Assembly (NCBI GenBank): GCA_026986455.1
Contig: JALSON010000008.1
Location: 1-5,860 of the forward strand
Length of the DNA: 5,860 nucleotides
Reading direction: 5' to 3'
Origin: Thermococcaceae archaeon
GTDB taxonomy: Archaea > Methanobacteriota_B > Thermococci > Thermococcales > Thermococcaceae
Below, piece by piece: positions 1 through 5,260 of the stretch (the first letter of the stretch is position 1; each line of letters begins with the position of its first letter). Made by a program: the position numbers and the translations under genes. The notes under the pieces are model-generated. The model had not been told where the DNA came from. It saw nothing but the letters and a program-made list of their open reading frames with translations, and did no database searches.

Positions 1-261
<261 letters not shown>

Positions 262-783
262 TCAAAGTTCACTGGAAAGCCATAGCACTTTTAACTCTCC
301 TATGCCTTCTTCGCTTCTTAAATTTATAATCTTCACCACAATTCCTTTCCCGTTTTTCGCGCGGATGGCTCTATAAACATCCTCGGCGAAAGTTAGAACC
401 ATGGCCTTCTTCTCTCCGAACAGTAACGCTCCACTCTTGGCAGAGTTCAGAAGGTGTATGTCTTTCCTACCCACCTCTTTGCCTTCAAATGAGAACTCAT
501 AGTTTTTCAGCTCTACTGTTTTAAGCTTGGGACGCATGAGGCGTAGGAGTGAGAACGATTGGGGAACTATTCTCCGTCTGCGAATCTCGGTTTTTAAAGT
601 CTCGAGGTGTCTGTAATACTCCCTTTTAGTCTCAGGGTTAGCCACAAGGGTGACCTCTGGGTTTTTGAGAAGTTGGAGGAGAAGCCGGTATGACCTTCGG
701 GTTTCCTCCTCATCTTTGAGTTCTTTCTCGGCCTCAAGAGCATACCTAAGCACGTTGGTATCGACAACGATAACAATTGCCAT
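262..783 (-). CDS. PIN-domain protein, putative nuclease, partner of upstream ATPase
   Basis: This 173-residue protein looks like a PIN-fold nuclease, a metal-dependent RNase/DNase fold also used by VapC toxins. It opens with a hydrophobic strand ending in VVDTNVL (Asp8, Asn10), the usual first PIN motif. Further acidic candidates are Glu51 or Glu55 (ANPETKREYY), Asp108 (VGRKDIHLLNSA) and Glu134/Asp135 (LTFAEDVYRA), in the spacing expected for the four-acid site. It is somewhat longer than a typical VapC (about 130 residues), with an Arg/Lys-rich middle (RRRR near residue 68). I chose ATG 783 over the in-frame GTG at 792 because GTGAT lies exactly four bases before the ATG and the GTG is part of that ribosome-binding site. 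The upstream ATPase stop (TGA 791-789) is embedded in the same site, so the two genes are probably translationally coupled. No VapB-like antitoxin is seen. The PIN assignment is by motif only; activity and target are unknown. Confidence 0.72.
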   Translation of the reverse strand: MAIVIVVDTNVLRYALEAEKELKDEEETRRSYRLLLQLLKNPEVTLVANPETKREYYRHLETLKTEIRRRRIVPQSFSLLRLMRPKLKTVELKNYEFSFEGKEVGRKDIHLLNSAKSGALLFGEKKAMVLTFAEDVYRAIRAKNGKGIVVKIINLRSEEGIGELKVLWLSSEL

Positions 784-788
784 TTCAA

Positions 789-1754
789 TCACGCCTTAAG
801 CCAATCAAGGAACGCGTCTATGTCTGCCTCAAGGAAGTCGGAGAGGTTTCCTTCAAGGCTGCCGTCCTCGTGAACGGTCATCTTTTCGAATACCGACTTT
901 CCAGTTTCCTTTCTCGCGGAATATACCGTGAGTTCCTCTGGCTTCAGGCGTTTTTGGGAAACTGCGTTCAGCAGGCCGTAGAGGAGGTGCTCTGAGTGAG
1001 TCTCGATTATCAGCTGATAGCTTCTCTTCTCCGAGATCATCAGGAAGAACTCGGCAAGCTCATATTGAAGCTTGGGGTGGAGGTGCATCTCGGGATGCTC
1101 AATGAAGACCGTACTCCCCTCCGGATAGAATGAGAGGGCAACGACTATTGGGAAAATGGTAGCCAAACCAGCACCAGCATCGGCGAGGTTTATATCAACC
1201 CCCTCAGGTGTAGTTGCTATGATTTCGTATTCGTTCTGGTTTTCGGTTGGAACCCACCTAATGTTGTGGAGAGCATAGCGGGAGTAGAATTCTCTTATCA
1301 TCTCGATGTTGTCCTTAAACTCGGTGCGGTAGCAGGCGTAGTAAAAAAGCTGGTGAGCATTTGACGAAATGACTCTCTCGGGATGGATAAGGACATCGTG
1401 AAGAGTTCTATTTAGTTTCCTTGCTGCTGTTAGAACATGGAGCACTCTCCGAGGGGCCTCAATGCTGCCCTGTGTTGATAATACAAATTCCGGGGCTTTG
1501 AATTCGACTAAACTAAAAAGGGTATTCGAGAAGAACCCAAGAAAACGAATTTTCCTTTCTGTTTCGTGCATATAAACAACTTTGTTGAAGTCTTTTTCGG
1601 TGAATGGATGCCACTTTCCAGTTAGCATACCAAACGCCTCAAGCACTGAACTCTTTCCACTTCCATTTGGGCCGATAAGCAGATTTATTTTTGAAAACTC
1701 CAACGCTACATTTTCAATCGACTTATAGTTCTCAATAATGAGTTTTGTGAGCAT
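789..1754 (-). CDS. AAA/ABC-type ATPase (OLD/Septu-like, COG4938/DUF3696-like)
   Basis: This 321-residue ATPase belongs to the RecF/OLD-like predicted ATPase group. It starts with the hallmark LIIENYKSIENVALEF and SKINLLIGPNGSGKSSVLEA, with Walker A at about residues 28-35. A signature-like ADAGAGLATIFPIV follows near 191-204. The Walker B region VFIEHPEMHLHP (about 216-227) has Glu in place of the usual Asp, plus the probable catalytic Glu222, and IIETHSEHLL (about 249-258) carries the switch His. This arrangement is shared with ATPases of defence systems such as Septu (PtuA), PARIS (AriA) and OLD/Gabija. No TOPRIM nuclease domain follows; the protein ends shortly after a DUF3696-like tail (EDGSLEGNLSDFLEADID), so any nuclease activity is probably supplied by the PIN partner downstream. 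The start is ATG 1754, four bases after GGGTGAT; the GTG at 1763 lies inside that ribosome-binding site. The coding DNA is AT-richer than its neighbours. The ATPase call is firm; the defence role is inferred. Confidence 0.87.
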   Translation of the reverse strand: MLTKLIIENYKSIENVALEFSKINLLIGPNGSGKSSVLEAFGMLTGKWHPFTEKDFNKVVYMHETERKIRFLGFFSNTLFSLVEFKAPEFVLSTQGSIEAPRRVLHVLTAARKLNRTLHDVLIHPERVISSNAHQLFYYACYRTEFKDNIEMIREFYSRYALHNIRWVPTENQNEYEIIATTPEGVDINLADAGAGLATIFPIVVALSFYPEGSTVFIEHPEMHLHPKLQYELAEFFLMISEKRSYQLIIETHSEHLLYGLLNAVSQKRLKPEELTVYSARKETGKSVFEKMTVHEDGSLEGNLSDFLEADIDAFLDWLKA

Positions 1755-1758
1755 GGAT

Positions 1759-1793
1759 ATCACCCTAAGATATTTCTCAAAGACTTATTTAAG
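1759..1793 (-). promoter_or_regulatory. Promoter and ribosome-binding site of the ATPase-PIN operon
   Basis: On the minus strand, AACCCTTAAATAAG (box at 1793-1784) resembles a Thermococcales BRE/TATA element. A start about 26 bases downstream would fall near 1762-1766, just at GGGTGAT (1765-1759), which precedes ATG 1754 by four bases. The mRNA would thus have a leader barely long enough for the ribosome-binding site. No separate promoter is seen before the PIN gene, so this box should serve both genes. The box is nearly palindromic (CTTATTTAAG on the plus strand) and could also act rightwards. Confidence 0.5.
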
Positions 1794-1801
1794 GGTTGAG
1801 G

Positions 1802-1863
1802 AGTATCCCGCTCGAATTTAGGTTATTCGAGACATGCCGCTGGACAGGGGAGACTACTTTTTT
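1802..1863 (+). ncRNA. Candidate small structured RNA (speculative)
   Basis: This non-coding stretch has nested complementarity. AGTATCCC (1802-1809) can pair with GGGAGACT (1848-1855), seven pairs and one mismatch. Inside it is a perfect 7-bp hairpin, CTCGAAT (1811-1817) with ATTCGAG (1825-1831) around a TTAGGTT loop. A T6 run (1858-1863) follows at once, as expected for archaeal oligo-T termination. I found no convincing box C/D pair, no H/ACA architecture and no tRNA features, so no known RNA class is assigned. A rightward promoter would have to be the weak AT-rich stretch near 1769-1793. The structure could instead be a regulatory element for the flanking promoters, or chance. Confidence 0.22.
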
Positions 1864-1872
1864 CAAGCACGC

Positions 1873-1899
1873 CACGGTTATCCTGACAGCACCACCGTG
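1873..1899. repeat. Inverted repeat upstream of the nop5 promoter
   Basis: CACGGT (1873-1878) and ACCGTG (1894-1899) form a perfect 6-bp inverted repeat with a 15-base spacer. It ends about a dozen bases before the first candidate TATA box of the nop5 operon. The centre-to-centre distance of 21 bases equals about two helical turns, which would suit a dimeric DNA-binding regulator. It matches no regulator motif I know, and a repeat this short could arise by chance. Confidence 0.25.
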
Positions 1900-1906
1900 A
1901 AACATC

Positions 1907-1934
1907 ACCCTTAAAAGCCTATACCCTTTTATAT
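1907..1934 (+). promoter_or_regulatory. Promoter region of the nop5-fibrillarin operon
   Basis: Two BRE/TATA-like elements are present: ACCCTTAAAAG (TATA part 1911-1917) and ACCCTTTTATAT (TATA part 1927-1934). The first predicts a start near 1940 and a leader of about 26 bases; the second predicts a start near 1957, leaving almost no leader before ATG 1966. The first is more compatible with a complete ribosome-binding site at 1956-1961, but both look genuine and could give alternative starts. Confidence 0.5.
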
Positions 1935-1955
1935 CTCTTAAGCGAAAAGAGGAAA

Positions 1956-1968
1956 GGTGATGAGAATG
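1956..1968 (+). promoter_or_regulatory. nop5 ribosome-binding site and start, with a perfect box C-like motif
   Basis: GGTGAT (1956-1961) lies four bases before ATG 1966, matching the spacing at the other genes here, so the GTG at 1957 and ATG at 1960 are rejected as starts. The same bases form GTGATGA (1957-1963), a perfect match to the box C consensus RUGAUGA of box C/D RNAs, and CTGA (box D consensus) follows at 1982-1985. Between them, GAATG (1964-1968) can pair with CATTC (1973-1977), placing the start codon in a small hairpin. Confidence 0.75.
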
Positions 1969-3240
1969 AAAGCATTCATAGCTGAGAATGTGCACGGCAT
2001 CTATGCCCTTGATGAGAACGGCAGTGTAATTGCACACCGGGCTTTTGAGAAGGAGAACAGCCTTGACAGGATTCTCATGGGGGAGATGACCGAAGAAATG
2101 CTGGATCTTCTTGAGGAGCTGAGGGGCAAAGGTTATGATGAGGTTGTGTTTGAGCACCCTGAGCTGAGCAGGCGGGCCAATGAGCTCGGATTTAAGGCTG
2201 ATTTTGAGTTCCCCAATCTGGCCGGCGAGATTCTCCGGGAAAAACCCGAGGAATTTCTTGGCGCGGAGTGGTTTGAGGAGTACTTCAGGGCAGGAGTCCA
2301 GCTGACAAGGGCGAGGATTCAGGAGCAGAGCGGAGCACGGGATAAAATGGTCATTCAGGCGATAGAGGCCCTCGATGATATTGATAAGGTCACCAACCTC
2401 ATGGTCTCCAGACTGAGGGAGTGGTATTCACTGCACTTTCCGGAGATTGACGAAATCCTTCCGAAGCATCAGCAGTATGTGGTCTTTGTTAGGGAGGCAG
2501 GCCTCAGGGAGAACATAACGAGGGAGAAGCTTGAAGAGCTCGGACTCAGTGAGGGAAAGATTGAGAAAATCCTTGCAGCAAAGGACAGGTCGATGGGCGC
2601 GGTGATGGGCAGGAAGGACATTGAAATCATCCAGAGGCTTGCCGCGGAGATAGACGACCTCTACAGGCTGAGGGACAGGATCGAGGATTACCTCGAAGAG
2701 GCTATGGATGATGTCGCTCCGAATCTCAAAGCTCTGGTCGGAGCGAAGCTGGCTGCAAGGCTGATAAGCCTCGCCGGCGGACTTAAAGAGCTCGCCATGA
2801 TGCCGTCATCGACGATACAGGTTCTCGGGGCAGAAAAGGCTCTCTTCAGACACCTCCGCTCCGGGGCCAAACCCCCCAAACACGGGGTTATCTACCAGTA
2901 TCCTGCAATAAACCGCTCTCCATGGTGGCAGAGGGGCAAGATAGCAAGGGCTTTAGCCGGAAAGCTCGCCATAGCTGCGCGTGTTGATTATTTCTCCGGA
3001 GAATATATAGCCGAGGAGCTGAGGCAGGAGATTGAGGCGAGAATTAAGGAGATAAAGGAGAAGTATCCGAATCCGCCCAAGAGAAAGGCCAAGCCGGAGA
3101 AGAAAAAGGAGAAGAAAGGCAGGAAGTTCAAGAAAGGAAAGGAGAAGTTCAAGGGAAAGAAGGAAAAAGGAAAAATGGGAAAGGGCGGAGGAAAGAGAGA
3201 AAGAGAAAAGAAGGGGAAAGGGAAGAGGAAGAAGAGGTAG
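1966..3240 (+). CDS. Nop5 (Nop56/58-like) core protein of the box C/D sRNP
   Basis: This 424-residue protein is the archaeal Nop5 scaffold, which binds fibrillarin through its N-terminal domain, dimerises through a central coiled coil and grips L7Ae-box C/D RNA through its Nop domain, so that guide RNAs direct 2'-O-methylation of rRNA. The N-terminal domain (about 1-115) starts MKAFIAENVHGIYALDE. The helical coiled-coil region spans about 115-245. The Nop domain (about 250-367) contains APNLKALVGAKLAARLISLAG and GAEKALFRHL followed by PPKHGVIYQYP and SPWWQRGKIARALAGKLAIAARVDYF, the classic family signature. The tail (372-424) is extremely basic: 26 Lys and 6 Arg in 53 residues. Lys-rich tails are common in Nop56/58 proteins, but this one is long and almost uninterrupted. 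The start is ATG 1966 by its GGTGAT spacing. Fibrillarin follows 11 bases downstream in the same operon. Confidence 0.96.
   Translation: MKAFIAENVHGIYALDENGSVIAHRAFEKENSLDRILMGEMTEEMLDLLEELRGKGYDEVVFEHPELSRRANELGFKADFEFPNLAGEILREKPEEFLGAEWFEEYFRAGVQLTRARIQEQSGARDKMVIQAIEALDDIDKVTNLMVSRLREWYSLHFPEIDEILPKHQQYVVFVREAGLRENITREKLEELGLSEGKIEKILAAKDRSMGAVMGRKDIEIIQRLAAEIDDLYRLRDRIEDYLEEAMDDVAPNLKALVGAKLAARLISLAGGLKELAMMPSSTIQVLGAEKALFRHLRSGAKPPKHGVIYQYPAINRSPWWQRGKIARALAGKLAIAARVDYFSGEYIAEELRQEIEARIKEIKEKYPNPPKRKAKPEKKKEKKGRKFKKGKEKFKGKKEKGKMGKGGGKREREKKGKGKRKKR
3079..3237 (+). repeat. Homopurine tract encoding the Lys/Arg-rich tail of Nop5
   Basis: The DNA for the Nop5 tail is almost purely purine on the coding strand. 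Between 3101 and 3240 I count 10 pyrimidines in 140 bases, and 3187-3237 is an unbroken run of 51 purines. It is low-complexity AAG/AGG/GGA/GAA codon sequence with no exact repeat unit. Such mirror-like purine runs can adopt triplex or persistent R-loop structures and are prone to slippage. The simplest explanation is selection for a polybasic tail encoded by Lys, Arg, Gly and Glu codons. Confidence 0.85.
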
Positions 3241-3251
3241 AGGTGATTTAA
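3241..3251 (+). promoter_or_regulatory. Ribosome-binding site of fibrillarin
   Basis: AGGTGAT (3241-3247) begins directly after the nop5 TAG stop (3238-3240) and is followed by TTAA and ATG 3252. No promoter is visible in the 11-base gap, so fibrillarin must be translated from the nop5 transcript. Ribosomes finishing nop5 would cover this site, which suggests coupled synthesis of the two partner proteins. Confidence 0.85.
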
Positions 3252-3932
3252 ATGAGGATTAGAAAGCACAGGTTTCCCGGCGTTTATGTGTTCATAGATG
3301 AGGACGGCAGCGAGAAAATTGCAACGAAAAACCTCGTCCCGGGGCAGAAGGTCTACGGCGAGAGGCTGATAAAGTCCGAGGGTGAGGAGTACAGAATCTG
3401 GAACCCGAGGAGGTCGAAGCTTGCCGCTGCAATCCTGAACGGACTGAAGAACTTCCCGATAAAGCCCGGCTCATCGGTCTTATACCTCGGAATCGCCAGC
3501 GGGACAACGGCAAGTCACGTGAGCGATATAGTGGGCTGGGAGGGCAGAATATTCGGAATAGAGTTCTCGCCGAGGGTTTTGAGGGAACTCGTGCCACTGG
3601 TTGAGGAAAGGAGGAACATAATCCCGATTCTCGGCGATGCAACAAAACCGGAGGAGTACAGGGCGCTGGTCACAAAGGTCGATGTCATATTCGAAGATGT
3701 GGCACAGCCCACTCAGGCGAAAATCCTTATAGACAATGCGAGGGCATACCTCAGGAGCGGCGGTTATGGGATGATTTCCGTGAAGAGCAGGAGCATTGAC
3801 GTGACAAAGGAGCCAGAGCAGGTCTTCAGGGAGGTTGAGAAGGAACTCGGCGAGTATTTCGAAGTCCTCGAACGGCTTTCCCTTGAGCCCTACGAGAAGG
3901 ATCATGCACTGTTCGTGGTCAGGAAGCCCTGA
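3252..3932 (+). CDS. flpA: Fibrillarin-like rRNA/tRNA 2'-O-methyltransferase
   Basis: This 226-residue protein is full length for archaeal fibrillarin, the S-adenosylmethionine-dependent catalytic subunit of the box C/D sRNP that methylates ribose 2'-OH groups at positions chosen by guide RNAs. The short N-terminal beta domain (about 1-50) includes HRFPGVYVF and ends with the conserved [14 protein letters not shown]. The Rossmann methyltransferase domain follows. Motif I is [20 protein letters not shown] (76-95); Glu104 in FGIEFSPR sits where the ribose-binding acid of SAM is expected; ILGDATKP contains Asp129; [11 protein letters not shown] (143-153) is the fibrillarin signature carrying the catalytic Asp; SVKSRSID and [12 protein letters not shown] close the fold. 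All expected motifs are present, with no sign of damage. It is co-transcribed behind nop5, its obligate partner; the third core protein, L7Ae, is not in the window. Confidence 0.97.
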   Translation: MRIRKHRFPGVYVFIDEDGSEKIATKNLVPGQKVYGERLIKSEGEEYRIWNPRRSKLAAAILNGLKNFPIKPGSSVLYLGIASGTTASHVSDIVGWEGRIFGIEFSPRVLRELVPLVEERRNIIPILGDATKPEEYRALVTKVDVIFEDVAQPTQAKILIDNARAYLRSGGYGMISVKSRSIDVTKEPEQVFREVEKELGEYFEVLERLSLEPYEKDHALFVVRKP

Positions 3933-3939
3933 TCATTAG

Positions 3940-3946
3940 TTTTTTT
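3940..3946 (+). terminator. Oligo-T terminator of the nop5-fibrillarin operon
   Basis: A T7 run starts eight bases after the fibrillarin stop codon and is followed by two further T5 runs (3956-3960 and 3972-3976). Thermococcales RNA polymerase terminates at such U-rich tracts without needing a hairpin. The repeated T runs may give a staged or backed-up termination zone. Confidence 0.65.
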
Positions 3947-3983
3947 AATTAAGGGTTTTTAATTAAGAGGGTTTTTAATTAAG
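3942..3983 (+). repeat. Three tandem TTTTTAATTAAG units; possible terminator/promoter hybrid
   Basis: TTTTTAATTAAG occurs exactly at 3942-3953, 3956-3967 and 3972-3983, with steps of 14 and 16 bases; copies two and three are preceded by GGG or AGGG. Each unit joins a T5 run (termination) to the palindrome TTAATTAA, which resembles a TATA box. If copy two is the TATA box of the following gene, transcription would begin near 3988, exactly at its GGAGG ribosome-binding site. Copy three would give a leaderless mRNA starting near GTG 4001, and copy one a longer leader. Confidence 0.7.
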
Positions 3984-4000
3984 CGCCGGAGGTTTTCCCG

Positions 4001-4444
4001 GTGATTCCGCTGCTGGTGGTGCTGACGCCTTTTCTTCTTATCCTCTCCTTTGTGGCTGTGAAGATGAAGCACTACCTCGACGAATATATTCCCCGGAGGG
4101 TCATTGTGAGGCATGAAGGGAATCGGACGGTTCATTCCGTTGAGACAAAGAAGAAAAGCATCAGCATCACTGTTAAGGACTTCAGAAGGGCACAGCCCAA
4201 TGAGGTGCTTGAGGTCAGGGTCAACGGGCTTGCCTTTGGCCGATACAGGCTGGGAGAATACAGGGGTGCATACGGGTATGTGGAATCCTACGCCATCTCG
4301 AATTCCGGCCTGCTCATAGAGGATGCGGATGGAAAAAGGTACTATCTGGCTTTTGACAATATTCATGAAGCTGTGGACGCCATGATGGACGATAACAAAA
4401 AGGAGAAGGTTATAGAGGTACGGCGCTTCCATCAGGCTAAATAA
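4001..4444 (+). CDS. Unrecognised small membrane-anchored protein
   Basis: I do not recognise this 147-residue protein. Residues 2-20 (IPLLVVLTPFLLILSFVAV) form a single hydrophobic segment followed by KMKH. The positive charge after it suggests an N-out, C-in membrane anchor rather than a cleaved signal, though this is only an inference. The remaining soluble part (about 24-147) looks rich in beta strands (RRVIVRHEG, KSISITVKDF, EVLEVRVNGL, GLLIEDADGKRYYLAF) and ends with a helix (NIHEAVDAMMDD) and a basic tail. It has no Cys and no visible enzymatic motif. The GTG start is supported by GGAGG at 3988-3992 with eight intervening bases, the same register to 16S RNA as the other genes here. It appears to be a single-gene unit, with its own candidate TATA in the upstream repeat, converging on the TIGR00266-family gene seven bases away. 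It is probably a lineage-specific hypothetical. Confidence 0.75.
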   Translation: MIPLLVVLTPFLLILSFVAVKMKHYLDEYIPRRVIVRHEGNRTVHSVETKKKSISITVKDFRRAQPNEVLEVRVNGLAFGRYRLGEYRGAYGYVESYAISNSGLLIEDADGKRYYLAFDNIHEAVDAMMDDNKKEKVIEVRRFHQAK

Positions 4445-4472
4445 ATAAAAATCAGTCCCTGCCCTTCGGCAG
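4440..4472 (-). terminator. Hairpin plus T-rich terminator of the TIGR00266-family gene
   Basis: Read on the minus strand, CTGCC-GAAG-GGCAG (4472-4459) forms a perfect 5-bp hairpin. It is followed by the TGA stop and then TTTTTATTTATTTA (from 4451 downwards). The T-rich tract alone suffices for archaeal termination; the hairpin overlaps the last codons and may be incidental. The tract also overlaps the stop codon of the convergent gene. Confidence 0.5.
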
Positions 4473-5114
4473 ATGGGGGATTATCCAGCTTATAAAACTG
4501 TCCATGCTCCTCGTCTGTATGTAGAGAGTCCCTGTGCCGTGGAATTCCGCCACCAATCCTTCCCCGCTGAAGAGCGTGCTCTTAAGCCCTCCAACACGCC
4601 TTACCTTGAAGTCCAGTCCCTCAGTGAAGGCCACCATGTGTCCGGTATCTATGACAAAATGCTCGTTGTGGAGTTCCTTCCTGTATATCGCCCCGAAGCT
4701 TGAGAGGAATACCATACCCCTTCCGCTCATCTTAAGGAGGAAAAGGCCTTCCCTTCCGAAGAAAGTCTTTGCCCCGCCCCACTTGGTATCTATGCGTATC
4801 CCCTCACTGCTGGCCAGAAAAGCCCCGCTCTGGGCATAGAGGGTTCCGTCGATTTCCAGCCCCTCTATATCTCCGGGATAGGACGGTGCGAGCCCCAGAG
4901 TCCCAGGCCCGCGGAACGTGTTGATGAAAAAGCTCTCTCCCCCGAGCATTGAACGCTTTAAAGCGCCAAAAACGCCTCCCTTGGCTTTTGTCTCCATCTT
5001 TATGGTGGGGCTCATGTGCACCATGGCTCCGGCCTCCGCCTGAATGGCCTCCCCCTGGGAGAGCTCCACCTCAAGCAGAGAAAAGCTCGGCCTGTGGTTT
5101 ATCGTGTATCTCAA
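4452..5114 (-). CDS. TIGR00266/AIM24-family protein (COG2013)
   Basis: This 220-residue protein belongs to the TIGR00266/AIM24 family, beta-rich proteins of unknown biochemical role; the eukaryotic relative AIM24 is mitochondrial. Family features, in order, are the opening RYTINHRPSFSLLEVEL, the EAGAMVHMSPTIKMETKAKGG block (about 27-47), the GGESFFINTF block (about 58-67), and a C-terminal GGLKSTLFSGEGLVAEFHGTGTLYIQTRS block (about 175-203). The length is normal and no membrane segment is seen. The ORF extends to GTG 5123 and ATG 5120, but those codons lie inside AGGTGATG, the ribosome-binding site itself. GGTGAT plus four bases leads to TTG 5114, giving an N-terminus M-R-Y-T-I like those usual in the family. 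If ATG 5120 were used, the protein would gain two residues. It is divergent from the HMG-CoA synthase gene and convergent with the small membrane protein; no operon partner is evident. Confidence 0.9.
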   Translation of the reverse strand: MRYTINHRPSFSLLEVELSQGEAIQAEAGAMVHMSPTIKMETKAKGGVFGALKRSMLGGESFFINTFRGPGTLGLAPSYPGDIEGLEIDGTLYAQSGAFLASSEGIRIDTKWGGAKTFFGREGLFLLKMSGRGMVFLSSFGAIYRKELHNEHFVIDTGHMVAFTEGLDFKVRRVGGLKSTLFSGEGLVAEFHGTGTLYIQTRSMDSFISWIIPHLPKGRD

Positions 5115-5118
5115 AAAC

Positions 5119-5156
5119 ATCACCTTACATGGATTATGCGGAGGTTCCTTATATAC
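5119..5156 (-). promoter_or_regulatory. Promoter and ribosome-binding site of the TIGR00266-family gene
   Basis: On the minus strand, GTATATAAG (5156-5148) is a strong TATA box. A start about 26 bases on would be near 5126, immediately before AGGTGAT (5125-5119) and about 12 bases before TTG 5114. If that start is right, ATG 5120 would have no usable ribosome-binding site, which supports TTG as the true start. Confidence 0.6.
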
Positions 5157-5196
5157 CTCTTCATCGTTAATCGTCGAAAAAACCTTTTACTTTCAC

Positions 5197-5212
5197 CGAA
5201 AGACTTTTATAA
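5197..5212 (+). promoter_or_regulatory. Promoter of the HMG-CoA synthase gene
   Basis: CGAAAGA (5197-5203) followed by CTTTTATAA (5204-5212) is a good BRE plus TATA pair. It predicts initiation near 5234 and a leader of about 37 bases. A weaker box, GTTTAAAG (5238-5245), would initiate too close to the ribosome-binding site (5261-5266) to be the main promoter. The short inverted repeat CTTTC/GAAAG (5190-5202) overlaps the BRE and could be fortuitous. Confidence 0.55.
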
Positions 5213-5260
5213 TGGCCGGGTTTAGCACTAAAAGAACGTTTAAAGCTCAGCTCTTATGCA

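Noticed and set aside
1873..1963. A complete box C/D guide RNA upstream of nop5
   Set aside because: CTGA occurs at 1884-1887, but no box C lies at a suitable distance before it on the plus strand, and the minus strand offers only GTGATGT without a following CTGA. The one perfect box C coincides with the nop5 ribosome-binding site.
1789..2157. Minus-strand ORF of 122 codons over the nop5 upstream region and N-terminus
   Set aside because: It lies antisense to the clearly real nop5 start and its promoter, and its translation resembles no family. The part over 1802-1899 is better described as intergenic DNA with inverted repeats.
2988..3269. Minus-strand ORF rich in Phe, Leu, Ser and Pro, looking membrane-like
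   Set aside because: It is the antisense reading of the lysine-rich Nop5 tail: AAG/GGA codons read backwards as TTC/TCC. The apparent hydrophobicity is an artefact of the homopurine tract.
3292..3905. Several minus-strand ORFs opposite fibrillarin
   Set aside because: Fibrillarin has every expected motif in its own frame; the antisense frames have no family features.
3959..4432. Minus-strand ORF of 157 codons opposite the small membrane protein
   Set aside because: It overlaps the gene at 4001-4444 almost entirely. The plus strand has the ribosome-binding site, a sensible membrane segment and alternating hydrophobic patterns, whereas the minus reading is Arg/His/Gln-rich at its end and has no start signals in the expected register.
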